Position numbers and translations under genes: made by a program
Part shown: one piece after another, positions 17,617 to 25,410 of the stretch
Numbering within the stretch: position 1 is the first letter of the stretch
Layout of the letters: every line of letters starts with the position of its first letter
Source: Cryobacterium sp. SO1
Lineage (GTDB): Bacteria; Actinomycetota; Actinomycetes; Actinomycetales; Microbacteriaceae
Direction of reading: 5' to 3'
DNA length: 64,000 bases
Assembly: GCF_004210215.2 (NCBI RefSeq)
Contig: NZ_CP067394.1
Coordinates: 2,976,001-3,040,000 of the forward strand
Notes under the pieces: generated by a model
The model's database searches: none
What the model was told of the DNA's origin: nothing
What the model saw: only the letters and a program-made list of their open reading frames with translations

Positions 17617-18554
17617 TTGCCTTCCTTCCGCTGGGTGAACTTGAGGAACGAGAACGAGAGCACGAAGGTGGCCAGGGCCAGCACCACGCTGAACGCGGCG
17701 GCGAGACTCACGTTGGGGATGGAGGAGGTGGAGTAGACCATCAGGTTGGGCGTGAAGGTGCTGGTCACGGCGGAGCTGAAGGTGCGGAACACCTGCGGTT
17801 CGGCGAGTAGCTGGAGGGTGCCGATGATGGAGAAGATGCCGGTGAGCACGATCGCGGGCATGATCAGCGGGATCTTGATCGACCAGGCGATGCGCAGCTG
17901 CCCGGCGCCGTCGAGGCGGGCGGCCTCGTAGATCTCGGTGGGGATCGCCAGCAGGGCCGAGTAGATGATGAGCATGTTGTAGCCCACGTAAACCCAGGTG
18001 ACGACGTTGGCGATGGCCCAGAGCACCAGGTCGGCGGAGAGGAAGCTGACGTTGCTGGTCAGCGCCGTGAACGGCGACAGGTTGGGCGAGTAGAGGAAGC
18101 CCCACATGATCGCGGCGATGACGCCGGGGACGGCATAGGGCACGAAGAACGCGAGCCTGAAGAAGCGCTTGCCGCGGAGCAGCGGGGAATCCAGCAGCAG
18201 CGCGAAGAGCAGCGCCAGGCCGAGCATCACCGGCACCTGCACCACGCCGAAGGCGAGCACCCGGCCGATGGATTCCCAGAACGGTCCGTTCTGGAACACC
18301 GCGATGTACTGCGTCAGCCCGCCGAAGACCTGGGTGGCCTTGCCGAAGGTGCCGTCGCGCTCCACCACGAGCAGCGACTGGTAGATCGCGTACCCGATCG
18401 GGATCAGGTAGAACAGCGTGAACAGCACGGCGAAGGGCACGATGAAAATCGCGATCGCGCGCGGGTGCGCAACCTTGATCCTGCGGGGCCGGGCTGCCGG
18501 GCTGCGGGGTGCCGCGCTCCGGGCATCCGCGGCCGGAAGGGCTGGTGCGCTCAT
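17613..18554 (-). CDS. sugar ABC transporter permease, MalF/CUT1 type
   Basis: 313 residues; start overlaps the beta-galactosidase stop in an ATGA junction, so the genes are translationally coupled. Hydrophobic segments begin with AIAIFIVPFAVLFTLFYLIPIGYAI; the EAA loop reads EIYEAARLDGAGQLRIAWSI. An Ala/Pro/Arg-rich N-terminus precedes the first helix. Forms the membrane channel with the MalG-type subunit. Confidence 0.93.
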   Translation of the reverse strand: MSAPALPAADARSAAPRSPAARPRRIKVAHPRAIAIFIVPFAVLFTLFYLIPIGYAIYQSLLVVERDGTFGKATQVFGGLTQYIAVFQNGPFWESIGRVLAFGVVQVPVMLGLALLFALLLDSPLLRGKRFFRLAFFVPYAVPGVIAAIMWGFLYSPNLSPFTALTSNVSFLSADLVLWAIANVVTWVYVGYNMLIIYSALLAIPTEIYEAARLDGAGQLRIAWSIKIPLIMPAIVLTGIFSIIGTLQLLAEPQVFRTFSSAVTSTFTPNLMVYSTSSIPNVSLAAAFSVVLALATFVLSFSFLKFTQRKEGK

Positions 18555-20614
18555 GATGCGGGGTCCTCTCTGATGACGCGAACGGCTCCGGCCGGTACGC
18601 GCAGGGTGCTGGCGATGGTGGCGCCGGTGACGAGCTCGACCCCCGCCGCGCTCACCTCCACGTCGGTGTCGCCGTGGTTGATGATGAAGCGGTAGGAGCG
18701 GTCGGCTGCGGCGCGACGGATGACCTCGACCAGGCCGTCACCCTCCGGGCCGGCCGCGGTGACGCGGGCCTGCCCGGCGATGGTGCGGAGAATGTCGCGG
18801 TAGGTGTCGGAGTCGGGCGCGGTGGCCAGGTACCAGGCGGTGCCGGCGCCGTGCCGGTTGCGGGTGAGCGCGGGCACACCGGTGAGGGCGCCGTCAGTGT
18901 AGTGCGCCACGGCCTCGGCCCCGGCCAGCTGCAGGCGCTCGGTCCACAGGGTGCCGGTCGCGTCGGCGGTCAGCCCGATCGGGGCGTGCAGGCCCACAGC
19001 GCTGCCCGGTGGCAGAGGCACGAACTCTTCCACGCGCACGCCGAGCAGGTCGCGGAAGGCGCCGGGGTAGCCGCCGAGGCGTACCCGGTCGTCTTCGTCG
19101 ACGATGCCGCTGTAGAAGGTGACCAGGGTGTGGCCGCCGTCGGCGACGAAACCGGTGAGGTTGGCGGCCTGCGCGTCGGTGGCCAGGTACAGCGCGGGCA
19201 CCACGACGAGGGTGTAGCCGGCCAGGTCGGCATCCGGCGAGACGATGTCGACGGTGACGCCCAGCCGGTGCAACGCGGTGTAGGCGGCGTGCACCTGCTC
19301 GAGGTATTTCACCGACTTGGACGGCCGGGATTCACCGTCGCCGGCCCACCAGGCCTCCCAGCTGAACAGGATCGCGGTATCCGCCACGACGCGGCTGCCG
19401 ATGACCTCGTCGAGCCTGTCCAAGGTCGCGCCGAGTTCCACGACCTCGCGCCAGAGCACGGTGTCGGTGCCGGCGTGCGGCACCAGGGCGGAATGGAACT
19501 TCTCCGAGCCCTGCTGGGAGGCGCGCCACTGGAAGAAACAGATTGCCTCGGCACCGCGGGCCACATGGGCAAGCGAGTTGCGGGTGAGCTCCCCCGGCGT
19601 CTTGGCCAGGTTCATCGGCTGCCAGTTGACGGCGCTGGTGGCCTGCTCCATCAGCAGCCAGGCATCGCCGCCGGCCAGGCCGCGGGTGAGGTCGGCGGCG
19701 AAGGCCAGCTCGGTGGTCGGGTCGGCGAGGCGGTGGTCGAGGTAGTGGTCATTGGCGACCACGTCGACCGCGGATGCCCAGCGCCAGTAGTCGAGGTTCT
19801 TGATGTGCGCGGTGACCATGAAGTTCGTCGTGACCGGCACGGCGCTGTGCCGGCGGATGACGGCCTCTTCGGCGCGGTAGTAGCCGAGCAGTTCGTCGGA
19901 GCTGAACCGCTGGAAGTCGAGCACCTGGCCCGGGTTGCGGCTGGACAGGGTGAGCCGGGGGGTGTGCACCTCGGCCCAGGCGGTGTAGCGCTGGCTCCAG
20001 AAGCTCGTGCCCCAGGCGGCGTTGAGGGCGCCGATGGTGCAGTACTTGGCCTCGAGCCAGAGCCGGAAGGCGGCGGCGGTGTCGTCGTCGTAGCAGAGCG
20101 CGTTGTGGCAACCGAGCTCGTTGGACACATGCCAGAGGACCACGGCCGGGTGGTCGCCGTAGCGCCGGGCCACCTGCTCCACCAGGCGCAGCGCGTGCTC
20201 GCGGAACACCGGCGAGCTCGGGCACCAGGCCTGGCGGCCGCCGGGGTAGCGGGTGGTGCCGTCCTCGGTCTGCGGCAGGATCTCCGGGTGCAGCGTGGTC
20301 AACCACGGCGGCGGAGAGGAGGTGCCGGTGCCCAGGTTCACCCGGATGCCGTGATCGTGCAGCAGGTCCACGATGATGTCGAGCAGGGTGAAGTCGTACT
20401 CCCCCGGAGCCGGTTCGAGGGCGGACCAGCCGAAGATGTTGATCGCAACGAGGTCGACGCCGGCCTGCTGCATGAGCACGACGTCTTCGGCCCAGACCTC
20501 CGGTCCCCACTGCTCGGGGTTGTAGTCGCAGCCGTAGGCGATGCCGTTCTGCACGAACGGGGTCGCCGCGGTGACCTGGTGCGTCACGGCCGGGGTGGCT
20601 ACTGGGGTGTTCAT
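18551..20614 (-). CDS. beta-galactosidase, glycoside hydrolase family 42
   Basis: 687 residues from the ATG at 20612-20614, with AGGAG 4 nt upstream. GH42 catalytic residues are visible: acid/base Glu166 in WHVSNELGC and nucleophile Glu323 in LLMEQATSAVNW. The N-terminal YGCDYNPEQWGPEVW and GTSSPPPWL are hallmark GH42 sequences; a trimerisation-like domain (DIVSPDADLAGYTLVVVPALY) and a small C-terminal beta domain follow. No signal peptide. It is first in the operon and faces the LacI-type regulator across two operators. Likely acts on imported galacto-oligosaccharides. Confidence 0.95.
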   Translation of the reverse strand: MNTPVATPAVTHQVTAATPFVQNGIAYGCDYNPEQWGPEVWAEDVVLMQQAGVDLVAINIFGWSALEPAPGEYDFTLLDIIVDLLHDHGIRVNLGTGTSSPPPWLTTLHPEILPQTEDGTTRYPGGRQAWCPSSPVFREHALRLVEQVARRYGDHPAVVLWHVSNELGCHNALCYDDDTAAAFRLWLEAKYCTIGALNAAWGTSFWSQRYTAWAEVHTPRLTLSSRNPGQVLDFQRFSSDELLGYYRAEEAVIRRHSAVPVTTNFMVTAHIKNLDYWRWASAVDVVANDHYLDHRLADPTTELAFAADLTRGLAGGDAWLLMEQATSAVNWQPMNLAKTPGELTRNSLAHVARGAEAICFFQWRASQQGSEKFHSALVPHAGTDTVLWREVVELGATLDRLDEVIGSRVVADTAILFSWEAWWAGDGESRPSKSVKYLEQVHAAYTALHRLGVTVDIVSPDADLAGYTLVVVPALYLATDAQAANLTGFVADGGHTLVTFYSGIVDEDDRVRLGGYPGAFRDLLGVRVEEFVPLPPGSAVGLHAPIGLTADATGTLWTERLQLAGAEAVAHYTDGALTGVPALTRNRHGAGTAWYLATAPDSDTYRDILRTIAGQARVTAAGPEGDGLVEVIRRAAADRSYRFIINHGDTDVEVSAAGVELVTGATIASTLRVPAGAVRVIREDPAS

Positions 20615-20667
20615 CTGCTCCTGCTTCTGCGGTACCGGCCCGGTGGGACCAGCCTCGATCTGTCGTT

Positions 20668-20683
20668 CTGTGAACGTGCACAG
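20668..20683. promoter_or_regulatory. LacI-type operator 1
   Basis: CTGTGAACGTGCACAG, an imperfect 16-nt palindrome with the central CG typical of LacI-family operators, 54 nt upstream of the beta-galactosidase start. A second copy lies 47 nt away. The likely ligand-responsive regulator is the LacI protein encoded at 20784. Confidence 0.75.
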
Positions 20684-20714
20684 ATCGAGAAGCAAATGAC
20701 TCCTCATTGAGTGT

Positions 20715-20730
20715 CTGTGAACGTACACAG
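20715..20730. promoter_or_regulatory. LacI-type operator 2
   Basis: CTGTGAACGTACACAG, differing from operator 1 by one base. Start-to-start distance is 47 nt, 4.5 helical turns, so the two sites lie on nearly opposite faces and may each control one of the divergent promoters rather than act as one loop. Confidence 0.75.
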
Positions 20731-20783
20731 AGTATGTACAGCGCGGCCGCTATGTCAAGCCGACGGACGGGTACAGTTATCGA

Positions 20784-21806
20784 ATGGTGACGATTCCGGG
20801 GCGGCGCAGGCGCGCGACGATCCACGACGTCGCCGCGGAAGCCGGGGTCTCCCGCGGCACCGTCAGCCGGGTGGTGAACAACGAGCCCTACGTCTCGGCC
20901 GAGGCTCGCGTGGCCATCGAGGCGGCCATCGAGAAGGTCGGCTACGTGCCGAACACAGCCGCGCGCAACCTCGTGATGCAGCGCTCCCAGGCGGTGGGCC
21001 TGATCGTGCACGAGCCGCACTCCCTGTTCCTCGAGGACCCGAACATCGGCGAAATCATGCTCGGCGCCAACTCCGCCCTCTCCCAAGCCGACTACCAGAT
21101 GGTGAGCCTGGTCATCGAGTCCGAGCGCGACACCGAACGGGTGGCGCGCTACCTCAGCGGCGGTTTCGTCGACGGGGTCGTCGTGGTGTCGGCCCGAGAA
21201 CAAGACCCGATCACCCGGGTGATCGAACGGTTGGACCTGCCGGCGGCGTTTGTCGGACATCCGCAGGATCTGCGCGACCTGCCGTACGTGGGAATCAACA
21301 ACCGGGCCGCGGCCCGAGCCATCACCGAACGCCTGATTGGTACCGGCCGCCGCCGTATCGGCATGATTGCCGCAGCGCTGGACCGCGACTCCGGCTCCGA
21401 CCGGCTGGCCGGCTTCACGGATGCCCTGGGCGAACGGTTCGACCCCGCCCTGGTGGCTCCGGTGCCGCTGTACACCTACGCCGACGGCCGCGACGGCATG
21501 AGCGCGCTGCTCGCCCAGGATCCGCTGATCGACGGCGTCTTCGCGGCCTCCGACGTGATCGCGGCCGGCGCGCTGAACGCCCTGCGTGAGGCCGGCCGGC
21601 GGGTGCCGGAGGATGTGGGCATCGTCGGCTTCGACGACAGCGCCTGGGCCCTGCGCTGCCAGCCGCTGCTCTCCACCGTGCGCCAGCCCGCGAAGGGCCT
21701 GGGCCAACGCGCGGCCGAGTCGGTGCTCAGCCAGCTGCGCGGTGAGGCGCCCGAGCTCGGCGGCATCCTGCTCGACACCCAAATCGTCTGGCGCGACTCG
21801 GCCTAA
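20784..21806 (+). CDS. LacI-family transcriptional regulator of the galactoside locus
   Basis: 340 residues. Helix-turn-helix at about 11-33 (ATIHDVAAEAGVSRGTVSRV), hinge helix AARNLVM, then a periplasmic-binding-protein-like effector domain with GFVDGVVVVS, GINNRAA and GIVGFDDSAWA. Divergent from the beta-galactosidase/ABC operon with two matching palindromes between, so it is almost certainly the local repressor, with a galactoside as inducer (inference). Confidence 0.93.
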   Translation: MVTIPGRRRRATIHDVAAEAGVSRGTVSRVVNNEPYVSAEARVAIEAAIEKVGYVPNTAARNLVMQRSQAVGLIVHEPHSLFLEDPNIGEIMLGANSALSQADYQMVSLVIESERDTERVARYLSGGFVDGVVVVSAREQDPITRVIERLDLPAAFVGHPQDLRDLPYVGINNRAAARAITERLIGTGRRRIGMIAAALDRDSGSDRLAGFTDALGERFDPALVAPVPLYTYADGRDGMSALLAQDPLIDGVFAASDVIAAGALNALREAGRRVPEDVGIVGFDDSAWALRCQPLLSTVRQPAKGLGQRAAESVLSQLRGEAPELGGILLDTQIVWRDSA

Positions 21807-21837
21807 CCCGCGGCGGCCGATCTCGGCTCAGCCGCAC

Positions 21838-21870
21838 CGCTGGTCGAGCCGGTCGCGACCCCGCGAGCCC
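21838..21870. repeat. single GCTCGACC-family unit
   Basis: CGCTGGTCGAGCCGGTCGCG followed by ACCCCGCGAGCC, the same unit as in the 1440 and 27074 arrays, here once, directly before palindrome family A copy 3. Together they fill most of the 202-nt gap between the regulator and the acylphosphatase gene. Confidence 0.65.
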
Positions 21871-21871
21871 A

Positions 21872-21935
21872 ACTGGTCCCGCTGCGGACATTTGCACCCG
21901 GCACACCGGGTGCAATTGTCCGAACGGGTAAGTGT
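21872..21935. repeat. 64-nt palindrome, family A, copy 3
   Basis: Same length and plan as the other copies: GCGGACA, TTGCACCCGG, centre CACA, CCGGGTGCAA, TTGTCC. The outermost arms are the most decayed (ACTGGT against AAGTGT). It starts 65 nt after the regulator stop codon. Confidence 0.8.
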
Positions 21936-22008
21936 TACATCTGGAACCGCGGCGGCAGCGACGCCGCCGGGGTTGCCGCGGTTGCCGGGGCGGCGGTGGG
22001 CGCACAGA

Positions 22009-22287
22009 ATGGGCAACGTGAGTCGGAAGCGAGTGATCGTGAACGGGATGGTGCAGGGCGTGGCGTTTCGGTACTACACCGAGGCGCAGGCCGGCACCCT
22101 GGGCCTGGGCGGTTACGTGCGCAACCGGCCAGACGGCGCCGTTGAAGCCGAGATCGAGGGCGACGACGACGCCGTCGAACGGATGCTGGCCTGGCTGCAC
22201 ACCGGACCGCGCTCGGCGAGTGTGGAGTCGGTGCAGGTGACCGACCTGGCCGAACACGGCGAGGCGAGTTTCAGCATCCGCCTGTAG
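22009..22287 (+). CDS. acyP: acylphosphatase
   Basis: 92 residues from the ATG at 22009; a GTG at 22018 is an alternative start. The enzyme hydrolyses acyl-phosphates such as carbamoyl phosphate. The signature reads GMVQGVAFR with catalytic Arg21, and GGYVRN with Asn39; both key residues are present. The usual Gly between Val and Phe in QGVGFR is Ala here, a common variant. The length is exactly that of the family. Followed in the same direction by a membrane protein gene. Confidence 0.93.
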   Translation: MGNVSRKRVIVNGMVQGVAFRYYTEAQAGTLGLGGYVRNRPDGAVEAEIEGDDDAVERMLAWLHTGPRSASVESVQVTDLAEHGEASFSIRL

Positions 22288-22347
22288 CCAGCCCGCCCGA
22301 ACCGGGGATGGCCACGGGCGAGGGACTCTCTGGCGTACCGTGGGAGT

Positions 22348-23118
22348 ATGGGCGCGCAGGCATCCGGTCCCGGCCGGACGGGACCGACGGTGCGCGAATC
22401 CTCTCGGCCGCGGGGGGAACCGAATGAGCGCGAGCCGTCGCGCGCGCGCCGGCGCCTGACTCTGCGCTCCAGCTACGGCATCGGCCGGCTTGTGCTGGCG
22501 GTGGCGGGCGTCATCGGCCTGATCGGCAACTACGAGTATGTGCTGCTGTTCCCCACCTTCGCCGCGTACAACGTCTTCAGCTATTTCACGGTGCAAAGCG
22601 CGATCGCGGCGGTGATCGCGTTTGTGCTCGGCGCGATCGTGGCGTTCCGGCAGGAGAAGGACCCGCAGTGGCTGGACCTGTTCCGGGCGCTCGTGACGAC
22701 GTACATCCTGGTGTCCGGGATCGTATTCCTCACCATCGTCATCCAGTCGTCATCCCGCGACTACGCGATCGAGGTGCCCTGGCCGAGCCAGGTGCTGCAC
22801 TTCTACATCCCCGTGATCGCGCTGCTCGATTGGCTGACCGACACCGGCAAGGCCCGGCTGTCCTGGCGCTTCCTGCGCTGGATCCTGCCCTACCCCATCG
22901 CCTGGGGCGTCTTCACGCTCGTGCGCGGCTCGTTCGTGGGCTGGTACCCGTACTTCTTCCTCGACCCCGCTCAGGTCAGCGGCCCGCTCGAAACGCTGCT
23001 GTACTGCCTGATAGCGGTGGTGCTGCTCCTGGGCATCGCGGCGGTGCTCGTGGCCACATCGCGGCTCAGTTGGCGGCCCCGGCCGCGCGGCGACCGAACC
23101 TCGTCGGTGCCGAACTAG
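22348..23118 (+). CDS. Pr6Pr-like integral membrane protein
   Basis: 256 residues. A 45-residue polar Arg/Pro-rich N-terminus precedes six to seven hydrophobic segments: LVLAVAGVIGLIGNYEY, FTVQSAIAAVIAFVLGAIV, ALVTTYILVSGIVFLTIVI, a segment with VLHFYIPVIALLDWL, RWILPYPIAWGVFTLV, and LLYCLIAVVLLLGIAAVLV. The pattern H-FYIPV-LLDW with PYP..W...R matches the Pr6Pr (FAR-17a/AIG1-like) group of unknown function. Likely in a short unit with the acylphosphatase gene (60-nt gap). Confidence 0.8.
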   Translation: MGAQASGPGRTGPTVRESSRPRGEPNEREPSRARRRLTLRSSYGIGRLVLAVAGVIGLIGNYEYVLLFPTFAAYNVFSYFTVQSAIAAVIAFVLGAIVAFRQEKDPQWLDLFRALVTTYILVSGIVFLTIVIQSSSRDYAIEVPWPSQVLHFYIPVIALLDWLTDTGKARLSWRFLRWILPYPIAWGVFTLVRGSFVGWYPYFFLDPAQVSGPLETLLYCLIAVVLLLGIAAVLVATSRLSWRPRPRGDRTSSVPN

Positions 23119-23178
23119 ACCGGCCGGCGGGGCGGATGCCAGCGGGGCGGATGCCGGCCAACAGGCCGGCATCACCCG

Positions 23179-23421
23179 CTACTGCTCGACCGGAACGAAG
23201 GTGTACTGGCTGGTGAGGTGCTCGGACTCGCAGGTGCCGCAGTACAGCACGCCGGAAGCCTGCATGGCGGACACCCGCGGCGAGCACTGGATCACCTTCG
23301 GGCCGCAGCACGGTGAGATCACCATGAAGGCCCCGGGCTCTGCAGCGGCGTGACCGCTCAGGCTCCGGTGGTGGTGGCTGCCCTCGCAGGGCAGATTGGT
23401 ATCGAAGTCGAGCAACGACAT
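23179..23421 (-). CDS. small Cys-rich protein, possible zinc-binding
   Basis: 80 residues from MSLLDFDTNLPCEG; a Met nine codons upstream (23448) could add a short leader. Cysteines and histidines are arranged as CEGSHHHR, ISPCCGPK, IQCSPR and YCGTCE, suggesting metal binding, probably zinc-ribbon-like. Codon use is normal for the genome and the spacing of the Cys pairs argues against chance. I do not know a function. It stands alone, tail-to-tail with the membrane protein gene. Confidence 0.7.
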   Translation of the reverse strand: MSLLDFDTNLPCEGSHHHRSLSGHAAAEPGAFMVISPCCGPKVIQCSPRVSAMQASGVLYCGTCESEHLTSQYTFVPVEQ

Positions 23422-23722
23422 GGAATCAAGATTGGTCAGAATATACATGTTTCACACGGTCAATCAGCAGAGGCATTGGCCGCGGTGCAGATGCACCGGG
23501 ATCGCGACCGCACCCGGTGTCCGACGGTGAAAGGCGCCCGACCAGACACCGTCGGCACGACCAGCAGGGAAACGACTGGATCTACCCCGTGGGGCGTCCC
23601 TGAGATGGGCGGCCCCGTTACCGACTAGACGTTTCGAGGAGAATACACCGGGACTCTGAGTTTTACTCGTTAATGTTTCAGCGGCAACGTGGCCGATTCG
23701 GCGGCCTCTGCAGAAAGGCCGG
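23422..23722. other. 301-nt intergenic region
   Basis: Contains a 9-bp inverted repeat (CCGACGGTG 23521-23529, CACCGTCGG 23547-23555) and, directly after the amine oxidase stop, a short hairpin CGGCCT/AGGCCG (23703-23722) that may end its transcript. The AT-richer stretch near 23425-23460 is the likely promoter region of the Cys-rich gene. No gene is supported here. Confidence 0.55.
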
Positions 23723-25159
23723 TCAGGGCGTGGGCGTGGCCGTCGGGACGATCGCGAACGGCTCGAGGCTGCGCAGCGCCGCGTCGGTGAAGGTGGTGTC
23801 ATCGGACTTCGCCAACCCCAGGGCCTTCTCTCCGCTGACGAAGCCCACCAGGATCGGCTCGTTGGTCAGCGGCATCATGTTCACCCAGACTCTGAAGTCC
23901 AGGGTGTCGTCACCGACCGTGGTCCACAGGGCGGCATCGGTGTCCCAGAACGGTTCGTCGAAGCGCAGCCAGATCTTGTCCTGAACGCCCATTCCTAGCG
24001 CGGCGATCGCGCCCCGGTGCGCGAACGGCAGCGGCGGGTCGAATTCGATGACGTCGCTCTTGAGCACGCCCAGCGGCACGGTCACGATCGCCCGGTCCAC
24101 GGTGAGTGATTCGCCGGTGCCCAGGCGCAGACTCACGGATGTCTCGCTGTGCGCCACGCGGGTCACCACGCTGGAGTAGAGCACGTCCAGGCCGGCCGCG
24201 TCCTCGTCGAGCAGGGTGCGGTAGCCGCCGAGCACGATGCGGGTGTCGTCGGCGGCCGTGGCCTCGGGGGTGGGGGCATACCAGCCGGACATCTCGTCGG
24301 TCGAGGCGCCGGACTCCAGGGTGGTGGAGGTGGCAAGCTGGTAGTCCAGCCAGTCGGCGTCGGAGACGCCGGCGTCACCATCCGTCGACGACAGCGTGGC
24401 CGAGCCGGTGGCGACGAGCGCCTTGGCCAGGGAGGTGTCTTGGGCCTCGGCGGCGGCCCAGGCCAGCGCCGCAGTGACGGCGCCGGAGCCGACGGGCGAG
24501 ACCGGGGTGACGGTGCCGTCCGGGGTGCGGGCCTCCGGGTCAGTCGGGAACGCCGCGTGCGAGACCTCGAGGCCGGTGAACTCCTCGTCCAGGGAGTGGG
24601 CGTTGCTAGCCACGATGAACGACGGGCCGAGCTCGACGGGTATCGGCCACGAGTCATTGGTGACGGTGTGGATGCGGCCGCCGAGCCTGTCACGGGCCTC
24701 GATGACGAGCACGGTCAACCCGGCGTCGGCGAGCAACCGGGCGGCGGCGATGCCGGCGGCGCCGGCGCCGATCACGGCCACCCGCTCGCCGGGTTCGGCG
24801 ACATCCGTCACGGCCCTGGCGGCGCGCTGGCCGGAGCCGCGGGCGCCCTGCACGGTGCCGGGCGCGGTGTCGGAGAGCGCCTCGCCGGCGAAGAAGAGCC
24901 GCTCAAGGATGGGTTCGGCGAGGTCTTCGCGCTGCTGCGGTGTCGAGGAGACCGCCGCGAAGCTGTAGGACCCGCGGGCGAACGGGTCGTCCGACCAGGA
25001 ACTGCGCAGCATGTCCTGGGGCTGCGGCACCAGGGAGGGCGCGGGCGTGGTGCTGGGGGTGGGCGTGCCCGTCGGGGTGGGCTTGGGCGGCACGCACCCG
25101 GTGAGCGCGAGCAGCGAGAGCCCGGTGAGGGAGCTGATCAGAAAGGTTCGACGTTCCAT
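23723..25159 (-). CDS. Tat-exported lipoprotein flavin amine oxidase with circularly permuted domain order
   Basis: 478 residues. The N-terminus MERRTFLISS then a hydrophobic run and LTGC (Cys22) is a twin-arginine lipoprotein signal, followed by a Pro/Thr linker (23-48). Residues 55-114 (SWSDDPFARGSYSF, RLFFAGEA, PGTVQGARGSGQRAA) are what family members carry at their C-terminus. Only then comes the FAD Rossmann motif VAVIGAGAAG (127-136), Glu154 and RLGGRIH. The protein ends after VGFVSGEKALGL and AALRSLEPF, just where normal relatives continue into the W..DPFARGSYS block. So the order is permuted in a single frame. It oxidises an unknown amine, probably outside the membrane. Confidence 0.85.
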   Translation of the reverse strand: MERRTFLISSLTGLSLLALTGCVPPKPTPTGTPTPSTTPAPSLVPQPQDMLRSSWSDDPFARGSYSFAAVSSTPQQREDLAEPILERLFFAGEALSDTAPGTVQGARGSGQRAARAVTDVAEPGERVAVIGAGAAGIAAARLLADAGLTVLVIEARDRLGGRIHTVTNDSWPIPVELGPSFIVASNAHSLDEEFTGLEVSHAAFPTDPEARTPDGTVTPVSPVGSGAVTAALAWAAAEAQDTSLAKALVATGSATLSSTDGDAGVSDADWLDYQLATSTTLESGASTDEMSGWYAPTPEATAADDTRIVLGGYRTLLDEDAAGLDVLYSSVVTRVAHSETSVSLRLGTGESLTVDRAIVTVPLGVLKSDVIEFDPPLPFAHRGAIAALGMGVQDKIWLRFDEPFWDTDAALWTTVGDDTLDFRVWVNMMPLTNEPILVGFVSGEKALGLAKSDDTTFTDAALRSLEPFAIVPTATPTP

Positions 25160-25286
25160 ACCTGCGTTCGCGTCATGCGACGCCCTCCTCTCGGACCCTC
25201 GAAGTGGTACCCCTCACGCTACCTCAGCGTGCGGACGCCGGCTTTCGACCGAGCGTGGGCGCGCCGGTCCCCCGTGCGGCGCCGCA

Positions 25287-25350
25287 ACTGTTCCCCGTGC
25301 GGACAAAGGGTCCCGGCACACCGGGTGCACTTGTCCGCTTTGGCACCAGT
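25287..25350. repeat. 64-nt palindrome, family A, copy 4
   Basis: ACTGTTCCCC, GTGCGGACAA, then a mismatched middle, CCCGG-CACA-CCGGG, and CTTGTCCGC to ACCAGT. It begins 60 nt beyond the stop of the methyltransferase gene ending at 25411, upstream of the amine oxidase start at 25159. Confidence 0.85.
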
Positions 25351-25410
25351 TGGGCGGGGCGGGGGCGGGGCGGGGCTGGGGCGGGCGGATGCGGCGGCGG
25401 TCGAGCCCGG

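Noticed and set aside
24800..25159. The N-terminal amine-oxidase-tail block as a separate gene or an assembly artefact.
   Set aside because: It is in one uninterrupted frame with the Rossmann part, begins with a convincing Tat lipoprotein signal, and the C-terminus lacks the same block. An artefact cannot be fully excluded without reads.
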